A stretch of DNA of 64,000 bases, taken from positions 27,270 to 91,269 of the forward strand of contig JAJZRO010000009.1 in the NCBI GenBank assembly GCA_021802645.1, read 5' to 3'. The notes below the pieces were generated by a model, which did not search any database, was not told the origin of the DNA, and saw only the letters and a list, made by a program, of their open reading frames with translations. The DNA comes from Deltaproteobacteria bacterium (GTDB lineage Bacteria; Desulfobacterota; Desulfobulbia; Desulfobulbales; Desulfurivibrionaceae). Shown in pieces: positions 52,283 to 61,132 of the stretch (the stretch's first letter is position 1; each line of letters opens with the position of its first letter). The position numbers were made by a program, and so were the translations under genes.

Positions 52283-53832
52283 AGGGATCTCCCGACCGGC
52301 GGCTCACCAGCGCGCCCCGGTCCGCTGGACAACGACGGATACGTCACGGCAAACAAGACATACCGCTGGGCTTTGGCCAGGACCCGGAAACGGGCTCCGG
52401 GCGCCCAGGAGGGACTCTTCGCCATGATGACGGCCAATCCCTGCTCGGTGGTGACATAAAACGGAGATGGCTGACCGGCCGACCCTGCCTTTGGCGGCGG
52501 AACGGGCTTTGCCGGCGTCACCAGGGTGTCGGTGTCGTAGATCACCCGCTCCATGTAAAAACCAAGGGAATAGCGCTGATGGCCCGCCCACAGCCAATAG
52601 ACCTGGGGCGAACCCGGCTCCCGGGCCAAGGCCTCGTTAAAGGCAAGGGCGGCGGAGCGGAGACTGCGATTCGGCGACAAGATATCGAGGCCGCCGGTAA
52701 AAACGATCAGCATCGCAACCCAAAGCAAAACGACGCCCCTCGCCGCCTGTCGCCAACCAGCCCGCGAGGAAAGACGAGGCAGCAACTCGTCGATCAACAC
52801 CCGGCCCAGAGCGAGGGAAAGCGGCACAAAAAGCGGCAACACGTAGAAGACCATCCGCGACTTGGAGATGGTAAAGACGACCAGGGGCAAAGCCACCCAC
52901 AGCAGCAGAAAAAGCTGCCAATCCGCCAACCGCTGCCCCTGCCCGGGACGGTAGCGCCAGACCCGCCTGGCCAGCCAGGGCCACAGCACGAGCCAGGGGC
53001 CGACCCCGGCCAACAGGATGGGCAGATAGATCCAGAAGGGCGCATTGCGCTGATGGACGGTGGTGAAAACCCGCTCGTAGACCTCGTCCTTCAGAAAATA
53101 CTCCACCAGGTTGGGGTGATGCCAGACGATGAGGCCATACCAAAGGAAGGAAACCACCACGAAGAGCAGGAACCCCGAGGGCGCGAAGAGTCGCGGCCGG
53201 GCAGCATCGCGCCGCCGCCAGAGGAGTGCACCAATGGCCAGGAAGGGCAGCCAGCCCGGCGGTCCCTTGGTCAGAAAAGCCAGACCGAAGGCCCCCCAGA
53301 AGACCCACCGCCAGAGCGCACAGTGTTCCGCCTCTCCCTGCCAGACCTGCCAGGCCGCCAGCACACCCAGGGTTTCCCACAGGACCAGGAAGCCATCGGT
53401 GGTCAAGGTGTGGCCGGCGGCAAACGGCACCGCGGAGGTGGCATAGATCAGGGCAGCAGCCAGGGACTCACGGCGATCGAAGCCCATGACCTTGGCCAAT
53501 TGCCAGACCACCCCGATGGTGGCGAGAAAGGCAACGGACAGAAAAAAACGCGCCCCCCAGGCGTTGACGCCAAACAGCTTCATGCCGGCGGCCATGCACC
53601 AATACGCGAACGCCGGCTTGGTCAGATGCGGTTTGCCCGCCAGTTGCGGCAACAGCCAGTTGCCGGAATGGAGCATCTCGAAGGCGGCTTGGCCGTAGCG
53701 GGCCTCACTGGTATCCCACAAGGTCCGCCCGCCCCAGAAGAGGAAGGCGAGCACGATAAAGAGAACCGGCGCCCAACGTTCCAGCCTGTCCCAGGAGGCG
53801 AATACGGATGCATCTTGTGGCGGCTTGGACAT
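52279..53832 (-). CDS. ArnT-like (GT83/PMT-type) membrane glycosyltransferase
   Basis: A 517-residue integral membrane protein started at the ATG 53830-53832 (MSKPPQDASVFASWDRLERW); longer frames add a non-homologous extension. The first periplasmic loop has the catalytic acidic pair in DTSEARYGQAAFEMLHSG, with WLLPQLAGKPHLTKPAFAYW following. About ten to twelve helices are visible, and a soluble C-terminal domain follows (about 400-517). ArnT-type enzymes move a sugar from undecaprenyl phosphate to lipid A or another acceptor. Here the acceptor is unknown. Confidence 0.85.
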   Translation of the reverse strand: MSKPPQDASVFASWDRLERWAPVLFIVLAFLFWGGRTLWDTSEARYGQAAFEMLHSGNWLLPQLAGKPHLTKPAFAYWCMAAGMKLFGVNAWGARFFLSVAFLATIGVVWQLAKVMGFDRRESLAAALIYATSAVPFAAGHTLTTDGFLVLWETLGVLAAWQVWQGEAEHCALWRWVFWGAFGLAFLTKGPPGWLPFLAIGALLWRRRDAARPRLFAPSGFLLFVVVSFLWYGLIVWHHPNLVEYFLKDEVYERVFTTVHQRNAPFWIYLPILLAGVGPWLVLWPWLARRVWRYRPGQGQRLADWQLFLLLWVALPLVVFTISKSRMVFYVLPLFVPLSLALGRVLIDELLPRLSSRAGWRQAARGVVLLWVAMLIVFTGGLDILSPNRSLRSAALAFNEALAREPGSPQVYWLWAGHQRYSLGFYMERVIYDTDTLVTPAKPVPPPKAGSAGQPSPFYVTTEQGLAVIMAKSPSWAPGARFRVLAKAQRYVLFAVTYPSLSSGPGRAGEPPVGRSL

Positions 53833-54063
53833 GGTTGACACTACGGCAATGGTTGCCGGGTCGTCGGTAGGGCGCTCCGCAAAGACACGCGGAGTCACGA
53901 CGCCGGGAAAGGCCAGGGAGGCCAAAGAGCGCATCCCACCATTACCCCAAACCCGATGGTTTGACAAGTGGTATCCGCAGCCAGCCGGTGGAGCGAAGGG
54001 GCAGACCTCCCCCTGTTCCAGGGTCGTGGCGGGGCACGGCGGCAAGAGCCGCCAGGGGCAAGG

Positions 54064-55365
54064 CTAAAATTCCTCGATGCGGCGGCGGAACCAACGGATC
54101 AGCGCCTCCTTCTTCTCGCTGATGTCGATCCCGTAGATATCCTTGGGGAAGAGCAGCTCGGTGACGCCGGAATCGAAGATGCGCTTCACCTCGTACTCGT
54201 CGTGGGAGACCCCCCGCTGGAACATATAGTTCAGATAGGAGCGGTTGGTGTGGACGATGAACTCCACCCGCATGCCGCCCATGCGGGCGAAGAATTTGTA
54301 CATGGCGGTCTGCGCCGAACTGCCGATGCTGCCGCCCCGATGCTCGCCGCCGTGCAGGGTATCCACCACCTCTTCGAGGGTCATCAGCGAGCCGGACCGG
54401 CTGGCGCTCTCGGTGAGATGCCTCTGGAAGAGCTTCACCTCCATGAGGGAATCCACCACCGCCATGAGACCGAGTTCGTCGTCCACCGCCACCGCCGGGT
54501 TCTCCTCGCCTTTGCGCAAAAGCTTGAGCACCTTGGCCTCGGGCAGCTTTTTGCGGATACTCACATAGACCGGAATTTCCCGCCCCTGGTAACAGAAACG
54601 CCGCCGCTTCAGCATGGTGATTTTTTCCAGCGGCGCCAACTCCTTGGGCAACTCCTCCCGCCGAACCACCCGGATATCAAGGGCCGCGTAGGATTCAGGA
54701 TCGTGGCGGCTTACGAGATAGACGATCTCCAACTCGCCGATCTTCACCCCGCGGCTCCACACCTCGCGGTTCAGGAAGTCGAGGAACTGGAGGAACTTGT
54801 GCTCCACGTCGGTCTCGCGCTCGCGCTGGTCGATGGAGCCGGCGAGCTGCATGAGGATCAGCTTGCGCTTGGCCTCGAAGCGCGCCTTCTTGTGGTAGCG
54901 GTCGTCGAAAAGGATGAGCAACAGCTCCACCGGACTCTTGGTGGAGTCGATCTCGTTGGTCATCTCGATGTAGGAGGCATAGTTGGCCAGCACCTTGGCC
55001 CGCAGGTAATTGATGACGCCGTCGGCGATGCGGGAATAGGTGTTGACCCGCGAGACGATCTCGCGTTCGTTGCCCTCGATGCCGAACATGTTCCCCAACA
55101 GCGCGTAGGCCCGCCGTTCCACCGCGGCTTTGGCGGCAGGGTTTCCCAGCAGGGCCTGAATCTCGCCCAGGGAACGCACCTGTAAGATATCGAAGACCTG
55201 GTTGCGCGTCACCCGGTACTTGGTCGCCAAACCACTCTTTTTGATCTCCGCCAGCCATCCCCGCGCCTCGCGCGAAAAAAAGCGGCCGCCCGGCGGATGG
55301 TTTCGGGTGCGGAACGGCCCGTGCTGATCAAGCAGGGCATAGATGTTATTTTTGGCCGCCGTCAT
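54064..55365 (-). CDS. Unrecognised 433-residue cytosolic protein
   Basis: No family recognised. It starts MTAAKNNIYALLDQHGPFRT, is rich in charged residues, and has no signal peptide or membrane helix. The N-terminal part includes TKYRVTRNQVFDILQVRSLG, which could be helix-turn-helix-like. The middle is alpha-helical (VINYLRAKVLANYASYIEMT). The C-terminus contains GGMRVEFIVHTNRSYLNYMF and ends FPKDIYGIDISEKKEALIRW followed by FRRRIEEF. It is nine bases downstream of modA and in the same direction, so co-transcription is likely. No catalytic motif is obvious. Confidence 0.8.
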   Translation of the reverse strand: MTAAKNNIYALLDQHGPFRTRNHPPGGRFFSREARGWLAEIKKSGLATKYRVTRNQVFDILQVRSLGEIQALLGNPAAKAAVERRAYALLGNMFGIEGNEREIVSRVNTYSRIADGVINYLRAKVLANYASYIEMTNEIDSTKSPVELLLILFDDRYHKKARFEAKRKLILMQLAGSIDQRERETDVEHKFLQFLDFLNREVWSRGVKIGELEIVYLVSRHDPESYAALDIRVVRREELPKELAPLEKITMLKRRRFCYQGREIPVYVSIRKKLPEAKVLKLLRKGEENPAVAVDDELGLMAVVDSLMEVKLFQRHLTESASRSGSLMTLEEVVDTLHGGEHRGGSIGSSAQTAMYKFFARMGGMRVEFIVHTNRSYLNYMFQRGVSHDEYEVKRIFDSGVTELLFPKDIYGIDISEKKEALIRWFRRRIEEF

Positions 55366-55374
55366 GGCGTTGCC

Positions 55375-56160
55375 TCATCGCTTTTCTTCGACCCGCGCCG
55401 TGGCCGCTTCGTACCCATATTTCTGCATCATTGCCCGGCCGGTCTCGCCGGCAAGGAACTGACGAAAGCGCTCCGCGAGTTTCTTGTGCTTGCTCCGACG
55501 CACCACGCACCCATGCTGCACCAGAAGGGGCGCCTCGGGGATCGAGTAGTAGACCCCTTCCCGCCCCTTGCCGGACAGGGCATACGATAAGGAGACCATG
55601 GCCAATTCCGCGCTGCCTTGATAGGCGAGCTGAAATGCCTGCCCAACGTTCTGGGCGTATATCAGGCGGTCGCGCATCTGTTCCCACAGTTCGGCCTTCA
55701 CCAGGGCATCGCGGGCGGCAGCTCCGTAAGGGGCGTTGGCTGGATTGGCAACGGCAAGGCGCTCGCCCCGGTGACCGCGCAACGCGCCTTGCCAATCAAC
55801 GGCCGGCTCCAGGTCCTGGGCAATCCAGAGCACCAATTCACCGGTGGCATAGGGGAAGGCTTCACCGCACCGTCCGGCGCGATGAAGCCTGGCTGGCCCA
55901 GCGGTATCGGCCGCCAGGAAGAGATCGTACGGCGCACGCTTGGCGATCTGGGCGGCGAGCTTGCCGCTCGAGCCGCTCACCACCACCACCTTGACGCCCT
56001 GTTCCTGCTCAAACCGCGCGGCCAACTCCTGAAGCGGCAGCACAAAATTGCTGGCCGTTGCCACGGTGAGGGTCTCGCCCCGCGCACCTGGGGGCAGCCA
56101 GACGCAGCAGAAAAGCACCCCCAACCACAACCATCGCCATTCTCGTTTTCCCATAGGCAT
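55375..56160 (-). CDS. modA: Molybdate ABC transporter substrate-binding protein
   Basis: A 261-residue periplasmic binding protein with a signal peptide (LWLGVLFCCVWLPPGARG). The mature start TLTVATASNFVLPLQELAAR, then VVSGSSGKLAAQIAKRAPYD, LAVANPANAPYGAAARDALV and QNVGQAFQLAYQGSAELAMV match ModA/WtpA-type proteins for molybdate or tungstate. modB and modC are not adjacent, so it may feed a transporter encoded elsewhere. Sulfate reducers need oxyanion discrimination, and tungstate is an alternative ligand. It is followed by the unrecognised 433-residue gene. Confidence 0.9.
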   Translation of the reverse strand: MPMGKREWRWLWLGVLFCCVWLPPGARGETLTVATASNFVLPLQELAARFEQEQGVKVVVVSGSSGKLAAQIAKRAPYDLFLAADTAGPARLHRAGRCGEAFPYATGELVLWIAQDLEPAVDWQGALRGHRGERLAVANPANAPYGAAARDALVKAELWEQMRDRLIYAQNVGQAFQLAYQGSAELAMVSLSYALSGKGREGVYYSIPEAPLLVQHGCVVRRSKHKKLAERFRQFLAGETGRAMMQKYGYEAATARVEEKR

Positions 56161-56200
56161 CCTCTCCTGGCATTGAATCGCACCACCGGAGGGACGTCAA

Positions 56201-56240
56201 GGAAAACCCTGCCGCCCGCAAGGAACACGGGCGGCAGGGT
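56201..56240 (-). terminator. Intrinsic terminator after the TorF-like gene
   Basis: Perfect 13-bp stem ACCCTGCCGCCCG/CGGGCGGCAGGGT followed on the minus strand by TTTTCC. It begins 30 bases beyond the stop codon of the outer-membrane protein gene and separates it from modA. Confidence 0.88.
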
Positions 56241-56269
56241 CCCAGGGAGGAGGAAGGAGAAACGAGAAA

Positions 56270-57070
56270 TCAGAACGTCAGACTGACTGCCACACCACCG
56301 TAAACGAAACTCGCGTCGCGCCGGCCGATCCCGGAGTCGGACCCATTCGCGTCCTTCAGCAGGTCGCGGGCGTCGGAGCTGAGGGGAAAGGAATAGTAGA
56401 GCTGCGGCGTGACCGCAAGATACTGGGTTACCGGGATCTTCATCGCGGCGGAGAGCAGACCGTCGTGGAAGTTGCGATAGGCCTTGGTGGTATCATGCGG
56501 GTCCGCGTAGGAACTGGCATCGTCGGCCGCGAGATAACCCACCTGGGCGCCGAGGTCCAATGACAATTCCTTCGTCACCGGCACCGAATGGGAAACCCCC
56601 AGTGTAGCATACCACCCGGCGGAGTGATCGATGTCGCGATAAACCTTCAAGGTCGGTTTCAGCAACGTATCGAGGGTGGCGCTGAGAAAAACCTCCTGCG
56701 TGTCGGGAACGCTATCGAGGCCGTAGTAAATATAGCCGCCGGACATGGCCACCGGCCCTATATTCCAATTGTACGAGAGAGTCAGATCCGTTTCGGTCCA
56801 GCTGTTGGTCCCCGCATCCGCGCCACCCCAGCGATCGGTGTCCAGATTGCCCCAGAGGTTGAAGGCAAAGTCCTTGTAACCAACAGTCATGGATGGTTGC
56901 AAGACGACGCTGTCCTTGGTGGTGGCGAAACCCCGCCAGACATACTGGCTCAAGGCGCTGACGGTCAGGTCCGCCGTCGGTTTGCTCTCCTCTGCCGCCG
57001 CAACCCCAGCCAACATGGTCAGTCCGGCCAAGCCGAGCGTTGCCCCTGCAAGATACTTCATTCCCTTCAT
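56270..57070 (-). CDS. TorF-family putative outer-membrane beta-barrel protein
   Basis: A 266-residue protein with a signal peptide ending VAAAEESKP. The mature chain begins with DLTVSALSQYVWRGFATTKD, the WRG motif typical of TorF-family putative porins, and continues as alternating amphipathic strands ending FVYGGVAVSLTF, with Phe at the C-terminus as expected for an outer-membrane barrel. It has its own terminator and a 417-base upstream region (57071-57487) that is AT-rich near 57300-57370 and shows no other gene. Confidence 0.85.
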   Translation of the reverse strand: MKGMKYLAGATLGLAGLTMLAGVAAAEESKPTADLTVSALSQYVWRGFATTKDSVVLQPSMTVGYKDFAFNLWGNLDTDRWGGADAGTNSWTETDLTLSYNWNIGPVAMSGGYIYYGLDSVPDTQEVFLSATLDTLLKPTLKVYRDIDHSAGWYATLGVSHSVPVTKELSLDLGAQVGYLAADDASSYADPHDTTKAYRNFHDGLLSAAMKIPVTQYLAVTPQLYYSFPLSSDARDLLKDANGSDSGIGRRDASFVYGGVAVSLTF

Positions 57071-57487
57071 GCGTGTTCTCCTTTTCCCGTGTGAAAAGAT
57101 CGATCAAAGGCGCCACTACCCCGCGCCATCGCGGGATACACCGTTGTCACGGTGGCCATTGCGCATGCCGCCCCGAATCTTTTTCCTGAAGAGCAGGTCG
57201 ATCAAGAACCGTGCCAACATCGACGCGCAAGAAAAAAACGCCATCATTCAATATGGTTGGCAACGATCATGAGAAGGGTGGCAAATATCGCGGGGCAGAG
57301 AAAATAACATTTTCGAAAAACAAAAGGACGACAAAAATAACTTTATGAACAAAAATGTAAATAGATGCCGCTCCAGGCACCAGGACACCGCCCTTTTCCC
57401 TGTTGCGGGCGCCGCGGGATGAGGTATAGTGCCACTGATTGCTGCGGTTACCGTCCAGATTCACCAGAACAACCGGAGAAAAACGAT

Positions 57488-57604
57488 ATGAGCGACCATG
57501 TTCATGGCCACGGCCATGCCGAAGACGAGAGCGTCTGTGTCAAGGTGGGCATCATCTTCATCTGCGTGACCCTCGCCCTCTTCGCCATCGCCTACCTGCA
57601 ATAA
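57488..57604 (+). CDS. 38-residue His-rich single-span membrane peptide
   Basis: A very short ORF with a GGAGA ribosome site. It starts MSDHVHGHGHAEDESVCVKV and continues into one hydrophobic helix (GIIFICVTLALFAIAYLQ). The HVHGHGHAED N-terminus could bind a transition metal. It is 30 bases upstream of the cupin gene on the same strand. Family unknown. Confidence 0.65.
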   Translation: MSDHVHGHGHAEDESVCVKVGIIFICVTLALFAIAYLQ

Positions 57605-57634
57605 TCACCGCCCGTCCGATCCGGGAGCAGGACC

Positions 57635-57979
57635 ATGCCGAGCAGATTTTTCCGCCAGCAGGAGATGCTCTTTGCCAAGCATCCCCGGTACGGCAACGTG
57701 CGGATCGCCACCTTCGTCACCGGCGCCGACACCAAGGCCGCCAGCGTCTGTCTGCTCGATATCGCGGCCGGCACCGACATTCCGGTGCATACCCACGACC
57801 CGCAGGTCGATTCGATCTTCGTGGTGGAGGGGAATGGCGAGGCATTTGTGAACGGCAGCTGGGAAAAGATCGCGGCGGGGGACTACCTCTTCGTGCCGGC
57901 AACCGACGAACACGGCATCAGGAATACCGGCACGGGCCCCCTCAAGCTTTTCGTGCACCACAGCCCGCCACTGCTCTAA
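57635..57979 (+). CDS. Small cupin protein
   Basis: A 114-residue single-domain cupin. Cupin motif 1 is visible as HTHDPQVDSIFVVEGNGEAF and motif 2 as EHGIRNTGTGPLKLFVHHSP, both contributing metal ligands. GGAGCAGGACC precedes the ATG. The enzymatic role is not predictable. It sits among His- or Cys-rich small proteins, suggesting a metal-related role. Confidence 0.85.
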   Translation: MPSRFFRQQEMLFAKHPRYGNVRIATFVTGADTKAASVCLLDIAAGTDIPVHTHDPQVDSIFVVEGNGEAFVNGSWEKIAAGDYLFVPATDEHGIRNTGTGPLKLFVHHSPPLL

Positions 57980-58017
57980 CGCAGCGGCGGCAAGCAACCG
58001 AAAGAAGGCCGCGGCGG

Positions 58018-58233
58018 CTATTCGTGATCGCAGCGGTGGCCGTGATGCTCGTGGCCGCAACCGCAGCTTCCGTGCTGGGTGGTCGTGGCCCGGGCAAAGG
58101 CAACGCGCAGTTTCTCTTTCAGGTCCGGCGGGGCATGGTGCAGACAATATTCCAGCGCCACATCCTGTTCCTCGCTCTCCGGCTCAGCGGTCATGCAGAC
58201 CTTGAGCGCCTCTTCAAAGGAAGCGAACTCCAT
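58018..58233 (-). CDS. 71-residue protein with Cys/His-rich metal-binding tail
   Basis: A 71-residue ORF starting MEFASFEEALKVCMTAEPES, with GAGGTGAG upstream. Residues 1-52 look like a small helical domain. The tail GSCGCGHEHHGHRCDHE is strongly metal-binding in character, like the tails of nickel or zinc chaperones. It faces the cupin gene and lies downstream of it on the opposite strand. Family unknown. Confidence 0.7.
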   Translation of the reverse strand: MEFASFEEALKVCMTAEPESEEQDVALEYCLHHAPPDLKEKLRVAFARATTTQHGSCGCGHEHHGHRCDHE

Positions 58234-58386
58234 TGTCTCACCTCATAAGGGGGTTAAAAAACAGCGCCACCCTACCCCGGGCTGGCCGGCTTGTCAAACA
58301 GCAAACCACCCGCCCCATCTGGATTGAATTTTCCCGCCGTTGCTGGTAGCCTGCGATCCATTCCGAACCCTTCCGGAGGCCGCCCC

Positions 58387-58587
58387 ATGACCTTTGCCTG
58401 CACCAACTACGACTACAACACGGACAAATGCCAGAAGCTCAAGACCGACTGCATCCCCGGCCGGCCGGGTTGCGTGCTGGAAGGCAAGGTGAAGTTGAGT
58501 GAGGAATTGCAGAAGCGGATAAACGGCGTCAAAGAGGCGACAGCCAAACGCCGCGCGACCAGCAAAACCGGCCGCAAGAAATATTGA
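58387..58587 (+). CDS. 66-residue cysteine-containing protein
   Basis: A short ORF starting MTFACTNYDYNTDKCQKLKT with GGAGG before the ATG. Four cysteines occur in the first 31 residues (ACTNYDYNTDKC, DC, GC in DCIPGRPGCVLEGK), and the C-terminus is basic (ATAKRRATSKTGRKKY). The in-frame extension upstream lacks a ribosome site. Likely conserved in relatives, function unknown. Confidence 0.7.
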   Translation: MTFACTNYDYNTDKCQKLKTDCIPGRPGCVLEGKVKLSEELQKRINGVKEATAKRRATSKTGRKKY

Positions 58588-58600
58588 TTAACCCTGCACG

Positions 58601-59185
58601 CTACCTGTCCAGCAGCCGCAAGGTGGCCCGGACCATTTCGCTGAGACGCGCAGCGGACATGCCCGCCTTGGCCAATACCACCATGCCAGAGGCGGCAGCG
58701 GCAAGAGCGGCGGCGGTCCCTTCCACGGGGAAATCCGCCACCAGCTCTCCGCTGCGCTTGCCGCTTACCAAGATCTCCTCCAGCATCCGCTGTTCCGCCT
58801 GGAACATCGACTCGGCCATAGCCAACGTCTCATCGTCATGCTGGCTTGATTCCATGACTGAAAGCACCACCAGACAACCGCCAGGGGAATCCTTACTGAA
58901 GTGCAGATCGATCACGGCCTCAAGCAACCCGCGTACCGCGGCCTTTGCCGTTGCTGCCTGCTCGACGATCCGCTGAAACTTCTCCTGCACCAACTGGACA
59001 TAAAGGCCGAGCGCCTGCTTAAATAGCTGACTCTTGTTACCAAAGGCGTTGTAAAGACTGCTACGGGTGAGACCGGTGGCCCTTTCCAAATCCTGCATGG
59101 AGGTGGCACCATAACCCTTGGCCCAAAAGAGCCGCATCACCGCCTGCAACGCCTCTCTTTCATCGAACTGCTTGCCCCGCGCCAT
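58601..59185 (-). CDS. TetR-family transcriptional regulator
   Basis: A 194-residue TetR-type repressor if started at MARGKQFDEREALQAVMRLF (AAGGAA at a workable distance); an upstream ATG would add 12 residues. The helix-turn-helix is SMQDLERATGLTRSSLYNAF followed by GNKSQLFKQALGLYVQL, as in the AcrR/NemR group. It is divergent from a c-type cytochrome gene with an AT-rich palindrome between them, so the cytochrome gene is a likely target. Confidence 0.9.
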   Translation of the reverse strand: MARGKQFDEREALQAVMRLFWAKGYGATSMQDLERATGLTRSSLYNAFGNKSQLFKQALGLYVQLVQEKFQRIVEQAATAKAAVRGLLEAVIDLHFSKDSPGGCLVVLSVMESSQHDDETLAMAESMFQAEQRMLEEILVSGKRSGELVADFPVEGTAAALAAAASGMVVLAKAGMSAARLSEMVRATLRLLDR

Positions 59186-59246
59186 CTCCCCATCTTCCTT
59201 ATTTTCTACCATTTGGAACAAAAAAACATTGACTATTTTTGCACCA

Positions 59247-59264
59247 ATTATAATTAATTATAAT
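59247..59264. promoter_or_regulatory. 18-base palindrome in the TetR-cytochrome divergent spacer
   Basis: ATTATAATTAATTATAAT is a perfect palindrome between the two divergent genes, 62 bases from the regulator start and 45 bases from the cytochrome start. It overlaps TATAAT sequences that could be a -10 element, so binding of the TetR-type protein here would block transcription. Its AT-richness is unusual in this GC-rich window. Confidence 0.5.
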
Positions 59265-59308
59265 AAGTGTTACAAAATAAATCGTTCAGGTCGCCCGAGG
59301 AGGGAACC

Positions 59309-59710
59309 ATGCGCAAAGTCAGTGTGATGTGTGCCATACTGCTCGTTGCTACTGCCACCGCCGTTGAGTCCCATGCCACCCCGAAGAGTCGTTACGACGC
59401 CACCACCCAGACCTGCCGCTATCTCGATGACGGCCCCCTGGAATGGGCGAGCCGGCCTTGGGGCCAGGGCGGCAAGCTCTTTCAGGAGCGTTGCAAGGTC
59501 TGCCACAGCCGTGGGAATGACAAGGGCGCCCCTTTCCTATGGGCGGAATCCAAAAACTCCGAGGCATGGAACCGGGTCTTTGCCGAAAAATATCCCGCCT
59601 GCGCCAAAGACGGCTCCTGGGGTCCGATGACCATGGAGCAGCAGATGGAGTTGAACGACTACCTCTACCGCTGGGCCAAAGGCGCCCAAGACATTAACGA
59701 CAGCTGCTGA
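59309..59710 (+). CDS. Small exported c-type cytochrome
   Basis: A 133-residue protein with a signal peptide (MRKVSVMCAILLVATATAVE) and GAGGAGGGAACC ribosome site. There is one haem site, CKVCH (Cys62, Cys65, His66), in GKLFQERCKVCHSRGNDKG, and a later Met in GSWGPMTMEQQMELNDYLYR that may be the second axial ligand. A periplasmic electron carrier is inferred. It is controlled perhaps by the divergent TetR-type regulator. Confidence 0.88.
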   Translation: MRKVSVMCAILLVATATAVESHATPKSRYDATTQTCRYLDDGPLEWASRPWGQGGKLFQERCKVCHSRGNDKGAPFLWAESKNSEAWNRVFAEKYPACAKDGSWGPMTMEQQMELNDYLYRWAKGAQDINDSC

Positions 59711-59749
59711 CGCTGAATCCTTCTCCCCCAGGCTGGGGGATCGAATGAC

Positions 59750-59778
59750 AAAACGCCGCGGAAACCCCGCGGCGTTTT
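59750..59778. terminator. Bidirectional terminator between cytochrome and msrAB genes
   Basis: A palindromic AAAACGCCGCGG/CCGCGGCGTTTT hairpin with a five-base loop. Both strands end with T residues (TTTTGTTTTC on plus), so it can terminate the converging cytochrome (plus) and msrAB (minus) transcripts. Confidence 0.85.
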
Positions 59779-59803
59779 GTTTTCACCGGCCGGCGCGCGC
59801 CGG

Positions 59804-60862
59804 TTACTTCGTGAACAATTTGAGAAACTCGCCGTACCCTTCCTTTCCCAGCTCCGCCACCGGGACAAAGCGCAAGGCGGCCGAATTCAGACAATAGCGC
59901 AGGCCGGTGGGTTTGGGGCCATCGGTAAAGACATGGCCGAGATGGGAATCGGCGCCGCGGCTCCGCACCTCGATGCGCGTGGCAAACCACGAGTGATCCT
60001 CCCTCTCCACGATGTTGCTCGGCACCAACGGCTTGGTGAAACTCGGCCAGCCCGTGCCGGAATCGAACTTGTCAAGCGAGCTGAAGAGCGGCTCGCCGGA
60101 GACCACATCCACATAAATGCCGGCCTGTTTGTTGTTCCAGTAGGCGTTTTCAAAGGGCGGCTCGGTACCATTCTCCTGGGTCACCCGGTACTGCATGGGG
60201 GTGAGCCGTTTCTTAAGTTCGCTGCGGTCAGGTTTGTGAGCATCCCCACGGTCGCGCGCCTTGCCCCATACCCTGTCGAGAAACTGGTCGCGCCCCGAAC
60301 CGCTCCGGTACCACCAATAGCGCAAGGGGTTCTTCTTGTAATAGTCCTGATGGTACGCCTCGGCCGGATAAAAGGTGGTTGCCGGCCGGATCGGGGTGAC
60401 GATCGGCTTGGCAAAGACGGCGCTGGCGGCCAGGGCCTTTTTCGAGGCCTCGGCCAGTTGCCGTTGTTCCTCGTCATAGTAAAAGATCGCCGTGGTGTAG
60501 GCGTGGCCGCGGTCCGCAAACTGGCCGCCGGCGTCGGTAGGGTCGATCTGATGCCAGAAGGTGTCGAGCAGCTGCTGGTAGCTGATCACGGTCGGGTCAT
60601 AGGCCACCTCCACCACCTCAAGGTGGCCGCCGGCCGCATAATTCTCGTAGGTGGGCTTTACCGTCGTACCGCCCATGTACCCGGCGGTGACCGTGACCAC
60701 GCCCGCCAACTTCTCAAAGGGCGGCGTCATGCACCAGAAGCAGCCGCCGGCGAAGGTGGCCTTTCTCATAAGCGACGGTGGCGCCGCCGCCCGGGCCTCT
60801 CCGGCAACGGCGGTCAGCAACGCCGTCATGGCCAGAACAACAATGGGCATCAAGGGTTTCAT
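59804..60862 (-). CDS. msrAB: Exported methionine sulfoxide reductase MsrA-MsrB fusion
   Basis: A 352-residue fusion with a signal peptide ([20 protein letters not shown]). I choose the ATG 60860-60862, which has GAGG six bases upstream; ATG at 60874 is possible. The MsrA domain (about 30-190) has GGCFWC with the catalytic Cys, and GYMGG. The MsrB domain (about 215-350) has SGTGWPSF and the catalytic [11 protein letters not shown], but lacks the two CxxC zinc pairs of many MsrBs. It repairs oxidised methionine in periplasmic proteins. Confidence 0.94.
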   Translation of the reverse strand: MKPLMPIVVLAMTALLTAVAGEARAAAPPSLMRKATFAGGCFWCMTPPFEKLAGVVTVTAGYMGGTTVKPTYENYAAGGHLEVVEVAYDPTVISYQQLLDTFWHQIDPTDAGGQFADRGHAYTTAIFYYDEEQRQLAEASKKALAASAVFAKPIVTPIRPATTFYPAEAYHQDYYKKNPLRYWWYRSGSGRDQFLDRVWGKARDRGDAHKPDRSELKKRLTPMQYRVTQENGTEPPFENAYWNNKQAGIYVDVVSGEPLFSSLDKFDSGTGWPSFTKPLVPSNIVEREDHSWFATRIEVRSRGADSHLGHVFTDGPKPTGLRYCLNSAALRFVPVAELGKEGYGEFLKLFTK

Positions 60863-61132
60863 GGCGTACCTCATCAGTGAAAGATCACGTTCGCTTGCCT
60901 CTGATGGTACCATAAGCACCGATGTGGGGTAAGTCATTGCCTCCACGGAGAAAACGCTATTCTTCTTGCGGTCCCCCGGGAAATCGGCTATAAACCGGCC
61001 TTCGTTCCTTGGTTCTCGGGGTCGCGAAACCGCAGTTACTTATTGGAGGCAGGACGTTTCCCGGCGTGCCGGGCCTGTCAGTCAACCATGCAAGTCCACG
61101 ATAACGCCTCTGGCGTTCTTGCCCCGCCGGCC

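Noticed and set aside
57267..57464. 65-codon minus-strand frame upstream of the His-rich peptide
   Set aside because: No ribosome site, no homology and aberrant composition. It lies in an AT-rich intergenic stretch.
57605..58147. 180-codon minus-strand frame covering the cupin gene
   Set aside because: It is antisense to a clear cupin and overlaps the better-supported 71-residue ORF. It is Arg/Ala-rich and lacks a ribosome site.
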